A stretch of 64,000 bases of DNA from Streptomyces sp. SID8352 (GCF_009862265.1 NZ_WWGX01000091.1:1-64000), one strand, 5' to 3'. Counted from the stretch's first letter, positions 51,559-61,346 are shown. The notes: generated by a model from the sequence alone, not told the origin. Numbers and translations: made by a program.

Positions 51559-54500
51559 TCACCGTGCCGCGCCCACCAGTCGCTCCACCGCCGTCTCCCG
51601 CTCCAGCATCGTCCGCAGCGGTCCCTCCTCGGCGGCGAGTTCCGCGTACGTCCCGCGCTGCGCCACCCGGCCGCCCTCCAGGACGACCACCTCGTCGACG
51701 GCGTGCAGACCCGCCAGCCGGTGGGTGATCAGCAGCGTCGTGCGGCCCTCCGTGGCGGCCAGCAGATCGGCGGTGAGCGCGTCGGCGGTCGGCAGGTCCA
51801 GGTGCTCGGCGGGTTCGTCGAGGACGAGGACGGGGAAGTCCGCCAGCAGTGCCCGGGCCAGCGCCAACCGCTGCCGCTGGCCCCCCGAGAGCCGGGCGCC
51901 GTGCTCCCCGACCAGGGTGTCGAGGCCGTCGGGCAGTCCGTCGGCCCACTCCAGCAGCCGGACGCGGGCCAGCACGTCGCGCAGGTCCGCCTCGGTGGCG
52001 TCCTTCCGGGCCAGCAGCAGGTTCTCGCGCACCGAGCTGTCGAAGAGGTGCGCGTCCTGGGCGCACAACCCGACCATCCGCCGTACGTCGTCCCCGGCCA
52101 GAGCACGGGCGTCCACCCCGGCCAGGGTGTAGGAACCGGCGTCCGGGTCCAGGAACCGGAGCATGACCTGGGCCAGGGTGGTCTTCCCCGATCCTGACGG
52201 CCCGACCACGGCGACGCGGCGGCCCTCGGCCAGGGTCAGCCCGAGTCCCGCCAGCGCGTCCCGGTCCTGCCCGGGGTGGCGCGCGGTCAGCCCCTCGACG
52301 ACGAGCGGGAACGGGGAGGCGGGCGCCTGCCGCGGCCGGGCGGGCTCCGCCACCGGTTCGGGCGCGTCCAGGACCTCGTGGACGCGCTCGGCGCTCCTGC
52401 GCACCCGCTGCCGGTACTGCACCGCCAGCGGCAGGCCGAGGACGGCCTCGAAGGCGGCCAGCGGGGTGAGGATCACGACGGCCAGGGCCACCCCGGCGAG
52501 CCGCCCCTCGGCGACCGCCGCCGCCCCGACGAGCGCCGCGCCCGCGACGGTCAGTCCGGAGACCAGCGCGGTGAGTCCGTCGCCCAGGGCGGTGGCGGTG
52601 GCGGTGCGCGAGGCGATCCGGGTGAGGGTGCCGTCGGCGCGCCGGGCCTCGGCCGACCGGGCCGGCAGGGCCCCGGCGACGGTCAGTTCGGCGGTGCCGG
52701 TGAGCAGATCGGTCACCCGGGTGGCGAGCACGCCCCGGGCGGGGGCCAGCCTGCGCTCGGCCCGCCGGGCCACGGCGGCGGTCACCAGCGGCACACCGGC
52801 CCCGGCGGCCAGCAGCCCGGCCGCGAGCACGGCACCGGCCGCCGGGAGCAGCCAGGCCGTGAAGCCGACCGTCATCGCCGAGACGGCCACCGCGGCCCCG
52901 GCCGGGAGCAGCCAGCGCAGCCAGTAGTCCTGGAGGGCGTCCACGTCGGTGACCAGCCGGGAGAGCAGATCGCCCCGGCGGCTGCGGCGCAGCCCGGCGG
53001 GGGCCAGCCGCTCCAGCCGCCGGTGGACGGCGACGCGGGTGTCGGCCAGCATCCGCAGCACGGCGTCGTGCGAGACGAGCCGCTCGGCGTAGCGGAACAC
53101 GGAGCGCCCGATGCCGAAGGCCCGGGTCGCGGTCACGGCCACCATCAGGTACAGCACCGGCGGCTGCTCGGAGGCCCGCGAGATCAGCCAGCCCGACGTG
53201 GCCATCAGCCCGACGGCGCTGCCGAGGGCGAGGCTGCCGAGCAGCAGGGCGAGGACGAGCCGTCCGCGCCGGGCACCGGACATCGCCCGTACCCGGGCCA
53301 GCGTCCCGGCCCGGGCCGTACCGTTGGGCTCCGGGGCCGACGGGACGCCCTGGGCGACCTGGGCGGCCTGGGCGACGGGGGCATCGCCCGGAACGGAGTC
53401 GGCGGATGGCACCCGCGGCGCTCCGGCGGCGGGCGGGGCCGCCGGTTCCGGTGCGGCGGTGCGCGGTGCCGGGGCCAGGGTCGGGGCCGGAGCCGGGGTC
53501 TCCAGCCGGACCACCCGGTCGGCCACCTCCAGCAGCGCCGGGCGGTGCACCACGAGCAGCACCGTCCGCCCCGCGGCCAGCCTGCGCACGGCGGCCACGA
53601 CCTCCGCCTCGGTGGCGCCGTCCAGGGCGGCGGTCGGCTCGTCCAGCAGAAGGACCGGCCGGTCCGCGAGGAAGGCCCGGGCGAGCGCCAGCCGCTGCCG
53701 CTGTCCGGCCGACAGTCCGGCGCCGTCCTCTCCCAGCATCGTGGCCGCGCCGTCGGGCAGGGCATCCACGAACCCGAGCGCACCGGCGTCCCTCAGCGCC
53801 CTCCGTACGGCGGTGTCGTCCGCGTCCGGCCGGGCCAGCCGGACGTTCTCGGCGATGGTCCCGGCGTACAGATGCGGGCGCTGCGGTACCCAGGCGATCC
53901 GGGCGTGCCACTGCTCGGGGTCGAGGTCGGCGAGATCGGTGCCGCCGACGCGGACCCGCCCGGCCGTGGGGCGGACGAAGCCCAGCAGGGCGGCGAGGAG
54001 GGTCGACTTGCCCGCGCCGCTGGGCCCGACCAGGGCGACCGTCTCCCCGGGGGCGACGGTCAGGCTCAGCTCCGTCACGGCGTCCGTGGTGCGGCCGGGG
54101 TAGCGGACCGTCAGCCCCTCGACGGACAGGGCGCCGTGCGCCGGTACCGGGCGGGTGCCGGGCTCGGGCGCGGGCGTCTCCAGGACTTCGAAGATCTCCT
54201 CGGCGGCGGCCAGCCCCTCGGCCGCCGCGTGGTACTGGGCGCCCACCTGGCGCAGCGGCAGATAGGCCTCGGGGGCCAGCACCAGCACGACCAGCCCGTC
54301 GTACAGGTCCATGTCGCCGTGGACCAGGCGCATGCCGATGGTGACGGCGACCAGGGCCACGGAGAGCGTGGCGAGCAGTTCGAGGGCGAAGGAGGAGAGG
54401 AAGGCGATCCGGAGGGTCCGCATGGTCGCCCTGCGGTACTCGCCGGTGATGCGCTTGATTGACTCGGCCTGCGCCTTGGCCCGGCCGAACACCTTCAGCG

Positions 54501-55125
54501 TCGGCAGCCCGGCGACGACGTCCAGGAAGTGCCCCGACAGCCGGGAGAGCAGTCGCCACTGCCGGTCCATGTGGGACTGGGTGGCCCAGCCGATCAGCAT
54601 CATGAAGACCGGGATGAGCGGCAGGGTGGCGACGATGATCGCGGCGGAGACCCAGTCCTCGGTGACGATCCGGGACAGCACCGCCACCGGGACGACCACC
54701 GCGAGCCCCAGTTGGGGCAGATAGCGGGAGAAGTAGTCGTCGAGGGCGTCGATGCCCCGGGTGGCCAGGGCGACCAGTGAACCGGTCCGCCGGCCGCTCA
54801 GCCAGCCGGGGCCGAGCGCGGTCGCCCGTTCCAGCAGACGGCCGCGCAGCTCCGACTTCACGGCCGCGCTCGCCCGGTGGGCGGCCAGCTCGGTGAGCCA
54901 GCCGACCAGTCCCCGGCCGCAGGCGACGGCCACCAGCAGCAGCAACGGGGTGCGGAGGCCGCCGGTGGTGGTGCCGTGCTGGAAGGCACCCACCACCACC
55001 TCGGCGATGAGCATCGCCTGGGCGACGACCAGCCCGGCCCCGACCGCGCCCAGGGCGACGATCGCCACCAGGAACAGCCGGGTGGCACGGGCGTGGCGCA
55101 GCAGACGGGGATCGATCGGTTTCAC
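51559..55125 (-). CDS. cydDC: fused CydD-CydC ABC exporter for cytochrome bd assembly
   Basis: An 1188-residue fusion of two ABC exporter half-transporters. The first half (about residues 1-540) has six membrane helices and an ATPase with VGPSGAGKSTLLAALLG and LSAGQRQRLALARA. An alanine/proline-rich linker of about 60 residues follows. The second half (about 600-1188) has its own membrane domain and VGPSGSGKTTLAQVMLR, LSGGQRQRLALARA, VLVLDEP. CydDC exports cysteine/glutathione-type reductants needed for cytochrome bd. The GTG start lies within a parS palindrome, 14 bases after cydB. Confidence 0.92.
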   Translation of the reverse strand: MKPIDPRLLRHARATRLFLVAIVALGAVGAGLVVAQAMLIAEVVVGAFQHGTTTGGLRTPLLLLVAVACGRGLVGWLTELAAHRASAAVKSELRGRLLERATALGPGWLSGRRTGSLVALATRGIDALDDYFSRYLPQLGLAVVVPVAVLSRIVTEDWVSAAIIVATLPLIPVFMMLIGWATQSHMDRQWRLLSRLSGHFLDVVAGLPTLKVFGRAKAQAESIKRITGEYRRATMRTLRIAFLSSFALELLATLSVALVAVTIGMRLVHGDMDLYDGLVVLVLAPEAYLPLRQVGAQYHAAAEGLAAAEEIFEVLETPAPEPGTRPVPAHGALSVEGLTVRYPGRTTDAVTELSLTVAPGETVALVGPSGAGKSTLLAALLGFVRPTAGRVRVGGTDLADLDPEQWHARIAWVPQRPHLYAGTIAENVRLARPDADDTAVRRALRDAGALGFVDALPDGAATMLGEDGAGLSAGQRQRLALARAFLADRPVLLLDEPTAALDGATEAEVVAAVRRLAAGRTVLLVVHRPALLEVADRVVRLETPAPAPTLAPAPRTAAPEPAAPPAAGAPRVPSADSVPGDAPVAQAAQVAQGVPSAPEPNGTARAGTLARVRAMSGARRGRLVLALLLGSLALGSAVGLMATSGWLISRASEQPPVLYLMVAVTATRAFGIGRSVFRYAERLVSHDAVLRMLADTRVAVHRRLERLAPAGLRRSRRGDLLSRLVTDVDALQDYWLRWLLPAGAAVAVSAMTVGFTAWLLPAAGAVLAAGLLAAGAGVPLVTAAVARRAERRLAPARGVLATRVTDLLTGTAELTVAGALPARSAEARRADGTLTRIASRTATATALGDGLTALVSGLTVAGAALVGAAAVAEGRLAGVALAVVILTPLAAFEAVLGLPLAVQYRQRVRRSAERVHEVLDAPEPVAEPARPRQAPASPFPLVVEGLTARHPGQDRDALAGLGLTLAEGRRVAVVGPSGSGKTTLAQVMLRFLDPDAGSYTLAGVDARALAGDDVRRMVGLCAQDAHLFDSSVRENLLLARKDATEADLRDVLARVRLLEWADGLPDGLDTLVGEHGARLSGGQRQRLALARALLADFPVLVLDEPAEHLDLPTADALTADLLAATEGRTTLLITHRLAGLHAVDEVVVLEGGRVAQRGTYAELAAEEGPLRTMLERETAVERLVGAAR

Positions 55126-55133
55126 GTGAAACA
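55118..55133. promoter_or_regulatory. parS-like ParB site over the cydDC start codon
   Basis: GGTTTCACGTGAAACA contains the perfect 14-base core GTTTCACGTGAAAC (55119-55132). Its central CACGTG includes the GTG start codon of cydDC. Confidence 0.85.
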
Positions 55134-55138
55134 GGCCC

Positions 55139-56143
55139 TCAGTGTGCGGGTTCCGCGAGGTGCTGGGTGCCGATCCGCTTGCGGAACACCCAGTAGGTCC
55201 ACCCCTGGTAGAGCAGGACGACCGGCGTGGCGATCACGGCCAGCCACGTCATGATCTTCAGCGTGTACGGACTGGACGAGGCGTTGGTGACCGTGAGGCT
55301 CCAGGCCGGGTCCAGCGTCGACGGCATGACGTTCGGGAAGAGCGACAGGAAGAGCATCGTCACGGCGGCCACGATGGTGATGCCGGAGAGGGCGAAGGAC
55401 CATCCCTCGCGCCCGGCCCGGTTCGCCACCAGGGCGGCGACCAGGGCGATTACGGCCACGACCATCGCGACCAGGCTCTTGGCGTTGCCGTTGTCGGCCT
55501 GGGTCCAGATCAGGAAGACCAGGGCCAGGACGGCCGTGACCAGTCCCGTGCGCTGGGCCAGCGTCCGCGCCCGCTCCCGGATGTCGCCGACGGTCTTGAG
55601 CGCGGTGAACACCGTTCCGTGGAAGGTGAACAGCGTCAGCGTGACCAGGCCGCCGAGCAGGGCGTACGGGTTCAGCAGGTCCCAGACGTCGCCGACGTAC
55701 TCCAGATCGCGGTCGATCTTCACCCCGCGCACGATGTTGCCGAAGGCGACGCCCCAGAGGAAGGCCGGGATCAGGGAGGTCCAGAAGATCGCGCTCTCCC
55801 AGTTGCGCTGCCAGCGCTCCTCGGGCCGCTTCGCCCGGTACTCGAAGGCGACGCCGCGGACGATCAGACAGAGCAGGATGACCAGCAGGGGCAGGTAGAA
55901 GCCGGAGAAGAGCGTGGCGTACCACTCGGGGAAGGCGGCGAAGGTCGCGCCGCCCGCCGTGAGCAGCCACACCTCGTTGCCGTCCCACACGGGGCCGATG
56001 GTGTTGATCAGCACCCGCTTCTCGGCCCGGTCCCGGGCGAGCAGCCGGGTGAGCACACCGACCCCGAAGTCGAAGCCCTCCAGGAAGAAGTAGCCGATCC
56101 ACAGGACGGCGATCAGGACGAACCAGACGTCGTGCAGTTCCAT
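55139..56143 (-). CDS. cydB: cytochrome bd oxidase subunit II
   Basis: A 334-residue membrane protein starting MELHDVWFVLIAVLWIGYFF and GFDFGVGVLTRLLARD, the standard CydB N terminus, with about eight to nine membrane helices (WLLTAGGATFAAFPEWYATL; MVVAVIALVAALVANRAG). It forms the quinol oxidase with CydA, reducing oxygen with high affinity under low oxygen. It starts about 20 bases after cydA and precedes cydDC in the same operon. Confidence 0.95.
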   Translation of the reverse strand: MELHDVWFVLIAVLWIGYFFLEGFDFGVGVLTRLLARDRAEKRVLINTIGPVWDGNEVWLLTAGGATFAAFPEWYATLFSGFYLPLLVILLCLIVRGVAFEYRAKRPEERWQRNWESAIFWTSLIPAFLWGVAFGNIVRGVKIDRDLEYVGDVWDLLNPYALLGGLVTLTLFTFHGTVFTALKTVGDIRERARTLAQRTGLVTAVLALVFLIWTQADNGNAKSLVAMVVAVIALVAALVANRAGREGWSFALSGITIVAAVTMLFLSLFPNVMPSTLDPAWSLTVTNASSSPYTLKIMTWLAVIATPVVLLYQGWTYWVFRKRIGTQHLAEPAH

Positions 56144-56163
56144 GACTGTGCAGCTCCCTCGGC

Positions 56164-57669
56164 CTAGTACGAGAAGGCCATCGGCTTGTCGGCGTCACGG
56201 GAGTCGCCGCCGATCTTCGTGGGCGGGTTGAGGTCGGCCTCGGTCAGTTCGGGCGGGCCCGCCTTGACGTACTTGACGAGGAGCTTGACCTCGATGACGG
56301 CAAGGACGGCGTACAGCAGGGTGAAGGCGGACATCGAGGCGATGACCTCGGCCTGCGAGACACCGGGGGAGACCGCGTCCTTGGTCTGCATCACCCCGAA
56401 GACGACCCAGGGCTGCCGGCCCATCTCGGTGAAGATCCAGCCCCAGGAGTTGGCGATCAGCGGGAAGGCGATCGTCCAGACCGCGAGCAGCCAGTACAGG
56501 CGGGTGAGCCTCGACCCGAGCGGCTTCTTGAAGAGCACCAGGTGCGGGACCTCGTCCTCGCCGGTGCGCTGGGCGGGCGGCAGCAGGAACCGCTTCCGGG
56601 TGAGCCACAGGCCCAGCAGTCCGATCGAGAAGGACGCCATGCCGAAGCCGATCATCCAGCGGAAGCCCCAGTAGGCGACGGGAATGATGGGCTTGTAGTC
56701 GCCGGGGCCGTACTTCTCCTGAAGCGCCTTGTTGGTGTCGTTGATGCCGGGCACGTAGGAGGAGAAGTCGCTGTGGGCGAGGAAGGACAGCAGTCCCGGG
56801 ATCTCCAGGGCGACCTCGTTGTGCCCCTTGTCGACGTCCCCGTAGGCGAAGACGGAGAAGGGCGCCGGCTTCTCGCCGTCCCAGAGGGCCTCGGCGGCGG
56901 CCATCTTCATGGGCTGCTGCTCGTACATGACCTTGCCGAGGGTGTCGCCGCTGACCGCGGTCAGCAGACCGCCGACGGCGAGCGTGACCAGGCCGAGCCG
57001 GAGGGAGGTGCGCATCACCGGGATGTGCTTCTTGCGCATCAGGTGGAAGGCGGCGATGCCCACCATGAAGGCACCACCCGTCAGGAAGGCTGCCGAGAAG
57101 CTGTGGAAGACCTGGTTGAGCGTGGTGTTCTGGGTGAGGACCAGCCAGAAGTCGGTGAGTTCGGCACGGCCCTTCTCCGCGTTGATGCGGTAGCCGACCG
57201 GGTGCTGCATCCAGGAGTTGGCCGCGAGGATGAAGTACGCCGACAGCAGGGTGCCGACCGAGACGATCCAGATGCAGGCGAGATGGATCCTCTTCGGCAG
57301 CTTGTCCCAGCCGAAGATCCACAGGCCGATGAAGGTCGACTCGAAGAAGAAGGCGAGCAGCGCCTCGAAGGCGAGCGGCGCGCCGAAGATGTCACCGACG
57401 AAGCGGGAGTAGTCGGACCAGTTCATGCCGAACTGGAACTCCTGCACGATGCCGGTGACGACACCCATGGCAATGTTGATCAGGAAGAGCTTCCCCCAGA
57501 ACTTGGTGGCCCTGAGGTACTTCTCCTTGCCAGTGCGGACCCAGGCGGTCTGGAGGCCGGCCGTGAGGGCCGACAGCGAGATCGTCAGCGGGACGAAGAG
57601 GAAGTGGTAGACGGTGGTGATGCCGAACTGCCATCGAGCCAGCGTCTCTGGTGCCAAGGCCATGTCCAC
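56164..57669 (-). CDS. cydA: cytochrome bd oxidase subunit I
   Basis: A 501-residue haem-binding subunit. The N terminus FGITTVYHFLFVPLTIS supplies the haem b595 histidine (His22); the b558 ligands are expected in FHSFSAAFLTGG and a later methionine. EMGRQPWVVFG is the conserved GRQPW motif. The quinol loop is of the short type usual outside enterobacteria. GTG at 57669 with AAGGAG nine bases before is preferred over the ATG two codons later. It heads cydAB-cydDC behind the Rex-like operator. Confidence 0.95.
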   Translation of the reverse strand: MDMALAPETLARWQFGITTVYHFLFVPLTISLSALTAGLQTAWVRTGKEKYLRATKFWGKLFLINIAMGVVTGIVQEFQFGMNWSDYSRFVGDIFGAPLAFEALLAFFFESTFIGLWIFGWDKLPKRIHLACIWIVSVGTLLSAYFILAANSWMQHPVGYRINAEKGRAELTDFWLVLTQNTTLNQVFHSFSAAFLTGGAFMVGIAAFHLMRKKHIPVMRTSLRLGLVTLAVGGLLTAVSGDTLGKVMYEQQPMKMAAAEALWDGEKPAPFSVFAYGDVDKGHNEVALEIPGLLSFLAHSDFSSYVPGINDTNKALQEKYGPGDYKPIIPVAYWGFRWMIGFGMASFSIGLLGLWLTRKRFLLPPAQRTGEDEVPHLVLFKKPLGSRLTRLYWLLAVWTIAFPLIANSWGWIFTEMGRQPWVVFGVMQTKDAVSPGVSQAEVIASMSAFTLLYAVLAVIEVKLLVKYVKAGPPELTEADLNPPTKIGGDSRDADKPMAFSY

Positions 57670-58076
57670 GTCGTCGGTCTCCTTACATCGCCGTGGTCGC
57701 GGCAGTTCTACGCGTGTACGTCCCTACCCATTCCTGAGCAAACACGACGCGCTTGTGAACGCGTTCACATTCACAAGCAATTATGACCTACTGCTTTTCG
57801 CCACCGACAGGGGGGTCCCCTGTGACGTCAACCCCTTCGCGCGGGGAGATCCACCGCGTCCTCCGCGACCGGCGCCGCACGCCCCGCCCGACCCCGCGCG
57901 ACGGGAAGAAGCACCCTCGCGGGCGCGGCGCGGGCACCCCCGAAGGCAGCCGGAGAAACCTCGCCGCAGGTCCTGTCCGGGCCCGGCGGATGGTCGCGGG
58001 CGGAGGACCGTCCCGTCGGCGGACCCGCGTGGACGTGACGGACCTCACCGCACGGCGGAATCCGGACACGACGAAG
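57670..58076. promoter_or_regulatory. cydA upstream region
   Basis: Contains the Rex-like operator at 57753-57770. The rest, up to the hisC-side hairpin, is GC-rich with no credible gene. The cydA promoter should lie around the operator, about 85-150 bases before the start. Confidence 0.5.
57753..57770. promoter_or_regulatory. Rex operator upstream of cydA
   Basis: TTGTGAACGCGTTCACAT matches the Rex consensus TTGTGAAnnnnTTCACAA at all but the last base and includes the perfect palindrome TGTGAACGCGTTCACA. It lies 84 bases before the cydA start. Rex leaves this site when NADH is high, switching on cydABDC in Streptomyces (established for S. coelicolor). Confidence 0.88.
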
Positions 58077-58108
58077 CCCGGGGCCGTGGCCGACGCCACG
58101 ACCCCGGG
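58077..58108. terminator. terminator beyond the aminotransferase gene
   Basis: CCCGGGGCCGTGGC pairs with GCCACGACCCCGGG (one G-T pair) around CGAC, about 80 bases beyond the stop of the leftward aminotransferase gene. It separates that transcript from the cyd operon. Confidence 0.65.
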
Positions 58109-58185
58109 CCCGATCCGATCCCGTCCCGTCCGACCCGATCCCGACCCGTCCGGTCCGATCCGATCCTGCCCGGTCCGGTCGCGCC
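58109..58185. repeat. low-complexity CCGATCC/CCGTCC repeats
   Basis: Short imperfect repeats of CCGATCCGATCC and CCCGTCCGAC type run up to the aminotransferase stop codon. They are not coding and have no recognised role. Confidence 0.5.
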
Positions 58186-58189
58186 GGGG

Positions 58190-59269
58190 TCACGCCTCCT
58201 GGGGGAACTCCGCCGTCGCCTTGAGGAAGATGTCGTTGGCCTCGGTCTCCCCGATGGTCACCCGCACGCCCTCGCCCGCGAACGGCCGCACGACGACCCC
58301 GGCCCGCTCGCACGCCTCCGCGAAGGCGACCGAGCGCTCGCCCAGCCGCAGCCACACGAAGTTCGCCTGGGTCTCCGGCACGGTCCAGCCCTGCGCACGC
58401 AGCGCGTCGGCCACCCGGGCGCGCTCGCCCACCAGCGTGCCGACCCGGCCGATCAGCTCGTCCTCGGCGCGCAGCGAGGCGATCGCCGCCTCCTGGGCGA
58501 TGTGGCTCACACCGAAGGGAACCGCCGTCTTGCGCAGCGCCGCCGCCACCGGCTCGTGCGCGATCGCGAATCCGACCCGCAGCCCGGCGAGCCCGTACGC
58601 CTTGGAGAAGGTGCGCAGCACGCAGACGTTGGGGCGGTCGCGGTAGAGCTCCACGCCGTCCGGCACCTCGGGATCGCGGATGAACTCCCGGTAGGCCTCG
58701 TCCAGGACCACGAGCACATCGGCCGGCACCCGGTCGAGGAACCGCTCCAGCTCGGCCCGCCGCACGACCGTTCCGGTCGGGTTGTTGGGGTTGCAGACGA
58801 AGATCAGGCGGGTGCGCTCGGTGATCGCCGCCGCCATCGCGTCCAGGTCGTGCACGTCGTCCGGCGTCAGCGGCACCTGGACCGAGGTCGCGCCGCTGAT
58901 CCGGGTGATGATCGGGTACGCCTCGAAGGACCGCCAGGCGTAGATCACCTCGTCGCCGGGTCCGGCGGTGGCCTGGATGAGCTGCTGGGCCACGCCGACC
59001 GAGCCGGTGCCGGTGGCCAGATGGGAGACGGGGACGCCGAACCGTTCCGCCAGCTCGTTCATCAGCCCCGTACAGGCCATGTCCGGGTAGCGGTTGAAGG
59101 CCGAGGCAGCCGCCGTCACCTTCTCCATCACGCCGGGGAGCGGCGGGTAGGGGTTCTCGTTGGAGGACAGCTTGTAGGCCACCGGCCCGCCGGCCGCGGC
59201 GGGCTTGCCCGGCTTGTAGGTGGGAACGCCTTCCAGCTCGGCACGCAGCTTGGGGCTCGTCTCGCTCAC
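58190..59269 (-). CDS. histidinol-phosphate-type aminotransferase
   Basis: A 359-residue PLP enzyme of class I/II: KLSSNENPYPPLPGVMEK start, NPNNPTGTVV, DEAYREFI (Asp contacting PLP), and the PLP lysine in TFSKAYGLAGLRVGFA. It belongs to the HisC group; the product may be called HisC2 or an aromatic aminotransferase, since Streptomyces usually has the main hisC in the his operon elsewhere. The GTG at 59269 follows GAGGAGGA. It is divergent from the LacI-family gene. Confidence 0.85.
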   Translation of the reverse strand: MSETSPKLRAELEGVPTYKPGKPAAAGGPVAYKLSSNENPYPPLPGVMEKVTAAASAFNRYPDMACTGLMNELAERFGVPVSHLATGTGSVGVAQQLIQATAGPGDEVIYAWRSFEAYPIITRISGATSVQVPLTPDDVHDLDAMAAAITERTRLIFVCNPNNPTGTVVRRAELERFLDRVPADVLVVLDEAYREFIRDPEVPDGVELYRDRPNVCVLRTFSKAYGLAGLRVGFAIAHEPVAAALRKTAVPFGVSHIAQEAAIASLRAEDELIGRVGTLVGERARVADALRAQGWTVPETQANFVWLRLGERSVAFAEACERAGVVVRPFAGEGVRVTIGETEANDIFLKATAEFPQEA

Positions 59270-59598
59270 CGCAGTCCTCCTCATGAACCACCACCGGCAT
59301 CGAATACTGCTCACCTTATGAGGATTCGGCGCCGCTGCGTAGGGCCGCGGAGCGGGGAGAGCGGGCCGCGTCCGTCACACGGGCATCACGGTCATCAGCG
59401 GACAAGGCGCACGATTTGGGGGGCGCGTCGTACATATATCTACGCGCCGGTGGCTTGCGCCGTGGCGCGCGTCCCCCGTGAAGGTGAGTTGAGACCTCTT
59501 CGCAACATCGTCCCCTCGGCAGGCGCGCGGACGCCGACACGTAACGTCCTGGGGTATAGATGGCCAACAAGCTTGTTTTCGAAGGGAGTTAATAAGAA

Positions 59599-59661
59599 AT
59601 GACCATGCAGAAACGTGCCTCTCGCCGGGCGCATATGCGTCCGCCCTACCCCACCTCATGA
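59599..59661 (+). CDS. 20-residue upstream open reading frame
   Basis: An ATG with GGGAG nearby opens MTMQKRASRRAHMRPPYPTS, a basic peptide, ending 19 bases before the ATG of the LacI-family gene. Sequence before it is unusually AT-rich (AGTTAATAAGAA). Start signal and position suggest a translated leader, but no conservation can be checked here. Confidence 0.4.
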   Translation: MTMQKRASRRAHMRPPYPTS

Positions 59662-59680
59662 GCCCTACTATCGGCACGCC

Positions 59681-60793
59681 ATGACAGCAGCAGGGAAGCA
59701 CCAGGTGAGCCGCACGGAAACCTCACGCCGAGGCAGCCGGCCGGGCCGGGCGGGCATCAGGGACGTGGCCGCCGCCGCCGGAGTCTCCATCACCACCGTC
59801 TCCGACGCCCTCAACGGCAAGGGCAGGCTCCCGGACGCCACCCGCCGCCATGTCCGCGAGGTCGCCGACCGACTGGGCTACCGGCCCTCGGCCGCCGCCC
59901 GCACACTCCGCACCGGCAAGTCGGGGCTCATCGGCCTGACCGTGACGACGTACGGGGATGAACCTTTCACCTTCACCGAGTTCGCGTACTTCGCGGAGAT
60001 GGCGCGCGCCGCCACCTCCGCCGCGCTCGCCCGCGGCTACGCCCTCGTGATCCTCCCGGCCACCTCCCGGCACGACGTGTGGTCCAACGTCGCGCTGGAC
60101 GGCACCGTCGTCATCGATCCCTCGGACCAGGACCCGGTCGTCGGCGAACTGGTCCGCCAGGGCTTACCGGTGGTCTCGGACGGCCGACCCGCCGGCAGCC
60201 TGCCGGTCACCGCCTGGGTCGACAACGACCACGAGGCCGCGGTGCTCGGCATCCTCGACCACCTGGCCGACGCGGGCGCCCGCCGCATCGGCCTGCTCAC
60301 CGGCACCACCACGGACACGTACACCCACCTGTCGACCACCGCGTACCTGCGCTGGTGCGAGCGGGTCGGCCAGGACCCCGTCTACGAGGCCTACCCGGCG
60401 CACGACCCGTGCGCGGGCGCCGTCGCCGCCGACCGGCTGCTGGCCCGCCCCGACCGGCCCGACGCCGTCTACGGCCTGTTCGACCCGAACGGCACCGATC
60501 TGCTCGCCGCCGCCCGCCGCTACGGGCTGCGCGTCCCCGAGGACCTGCTGCTGGTCTGCTGCAGCGAGTCCATGGTCTACGCCAACACCGAGCCGGCCAT
60601 CACCACCCTGTCGCTCAAGCCGCGCCGGATCGGCACGGCGGTGGTGCAGCTCCTCATCGACGCCATCGAGGGCCTGGAGTCCGACCAGCCGGTCGAGCAG
60701 GTGATACCGACCGAGCTGATCGTGCGCACCTCGTCGCAGCGCCGCTCCCCGCGCACGACGGTCAGCCCCCCGCGCTCCCCCGAGGGCCAGTAG
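59681..60793 (+). CDS. LacI-family regulator with a TTA codon
   Basis: A 370-residue regulator. The helix-turn-helix is at about residues 24-45 (IRDVAAAAGVSITTVSDALN) followed by the hinge RPSAAARTLRTGKSG. The periplasmic-binding-protein-like effector domain spans about 90-350 (LTGTTTDTYTHLSTTAYLRW; GLFDPNGTDLLAAARRYG). Leucine 162 (RQGLPVVSD) is a TTA codon, so its synthesis may require the bldA tRNA. It is divergent from the aminotransferase gene. The likely ligand is a sugar or nucleoside. Confidence 0.85.
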   Translation: MTAAGKHQVSRTETSRRGSRPGRAGIRDVAAAAGVSITTVSDALNGKGRLPDATRRHVREVADRLGYRPSAAARTLRTGKSGLIGLTVTTYGDEPFTFTEFAYFAEMARAATSAALARGYALVILPATSRHDVWSNVALDGTVVIDPSDQDPVVGELVRQGLPVVSDGRPAGSLPVTAWVDNDHEAAVLGILDHLADAGARRIGLLTGTTTDTYTHLSTTAYLRWCERVGQDPVYEAYPAHDPCAGAVAADRLLARPDRPDAVYGLFDPNGTDLLAAARRYGLRVPEDLLLVCCSESMVYANTEPAITTLSLKPRRIGTAVVQLLIDAIEGLESDQPVEQVIPTELIVRTSSQRRSPRTTVSPPRSPEGQ

Positions 60794-61346
60794 GGGGTGG
60801 GGTGCCGGACCACCCGCGGGGGACGCGGAGCGGCGATCCCCCCGGGGCCGCCGGGGCGCACCGCGGGAGGGACGGCGCCCCCACGCCCCCCACACCCCCG
60901 CGCCTCCCCGGCGCGCCGGGCGGCACCCGGGACGCACCGGCACCCGGGCCGACCGGCGTCCGGGCCGGAACACCCCGGGTCGTGCTGCGGCGCCCGGCGG
61001 CACACGGCCTCCGCGCGGTGTGCCGCCGGGGCCGGGCGGACCGTCCGGGCGACGCGGGGCACACGGCCCCACTCCGTGTCCGGCACCGCCCGCCGCTCCC
61101 CGGGGCGCCCGGTGGGCGCACGGCGGCATTGCCCGGAGCGGGCGAAAAAGCAAGGCCACGACCGAGGGAAAAAGATCGGGCCAATCGGGGCGAAAGCCCC
61201 GGTGAACCGGAGCGCCGCCCCGATTCACCACCCCAGGGTCATCACACAGCGCGATTCGCATTCCTATGATGGGCCCACGACACCGAGGGCCGCTGCGACC
61301 AGGCAGTCCGAACCGGTGCAGACGCGGCGCGATGGTGGAGGGGTCG
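60794..61346. other. 553-base gap without a gene
   Basis: GC-rich spacer between two rightward genes. A weakly AT-richer stretch at about 61145-61265 (AAAAAGATCGGGCCAATCGG) probably holds the promoter of the phosphoesterase gene. No RNA or repeat recognised. Confidence 0.4.

Noticed and set aside
57760..57776. Second Rex site overlapping the first (TTCACA repeated)
   Set aside because: The extra TTCACAAG has no correctly spaced inverted partner other than the arm already used; one operator explains the sequence.
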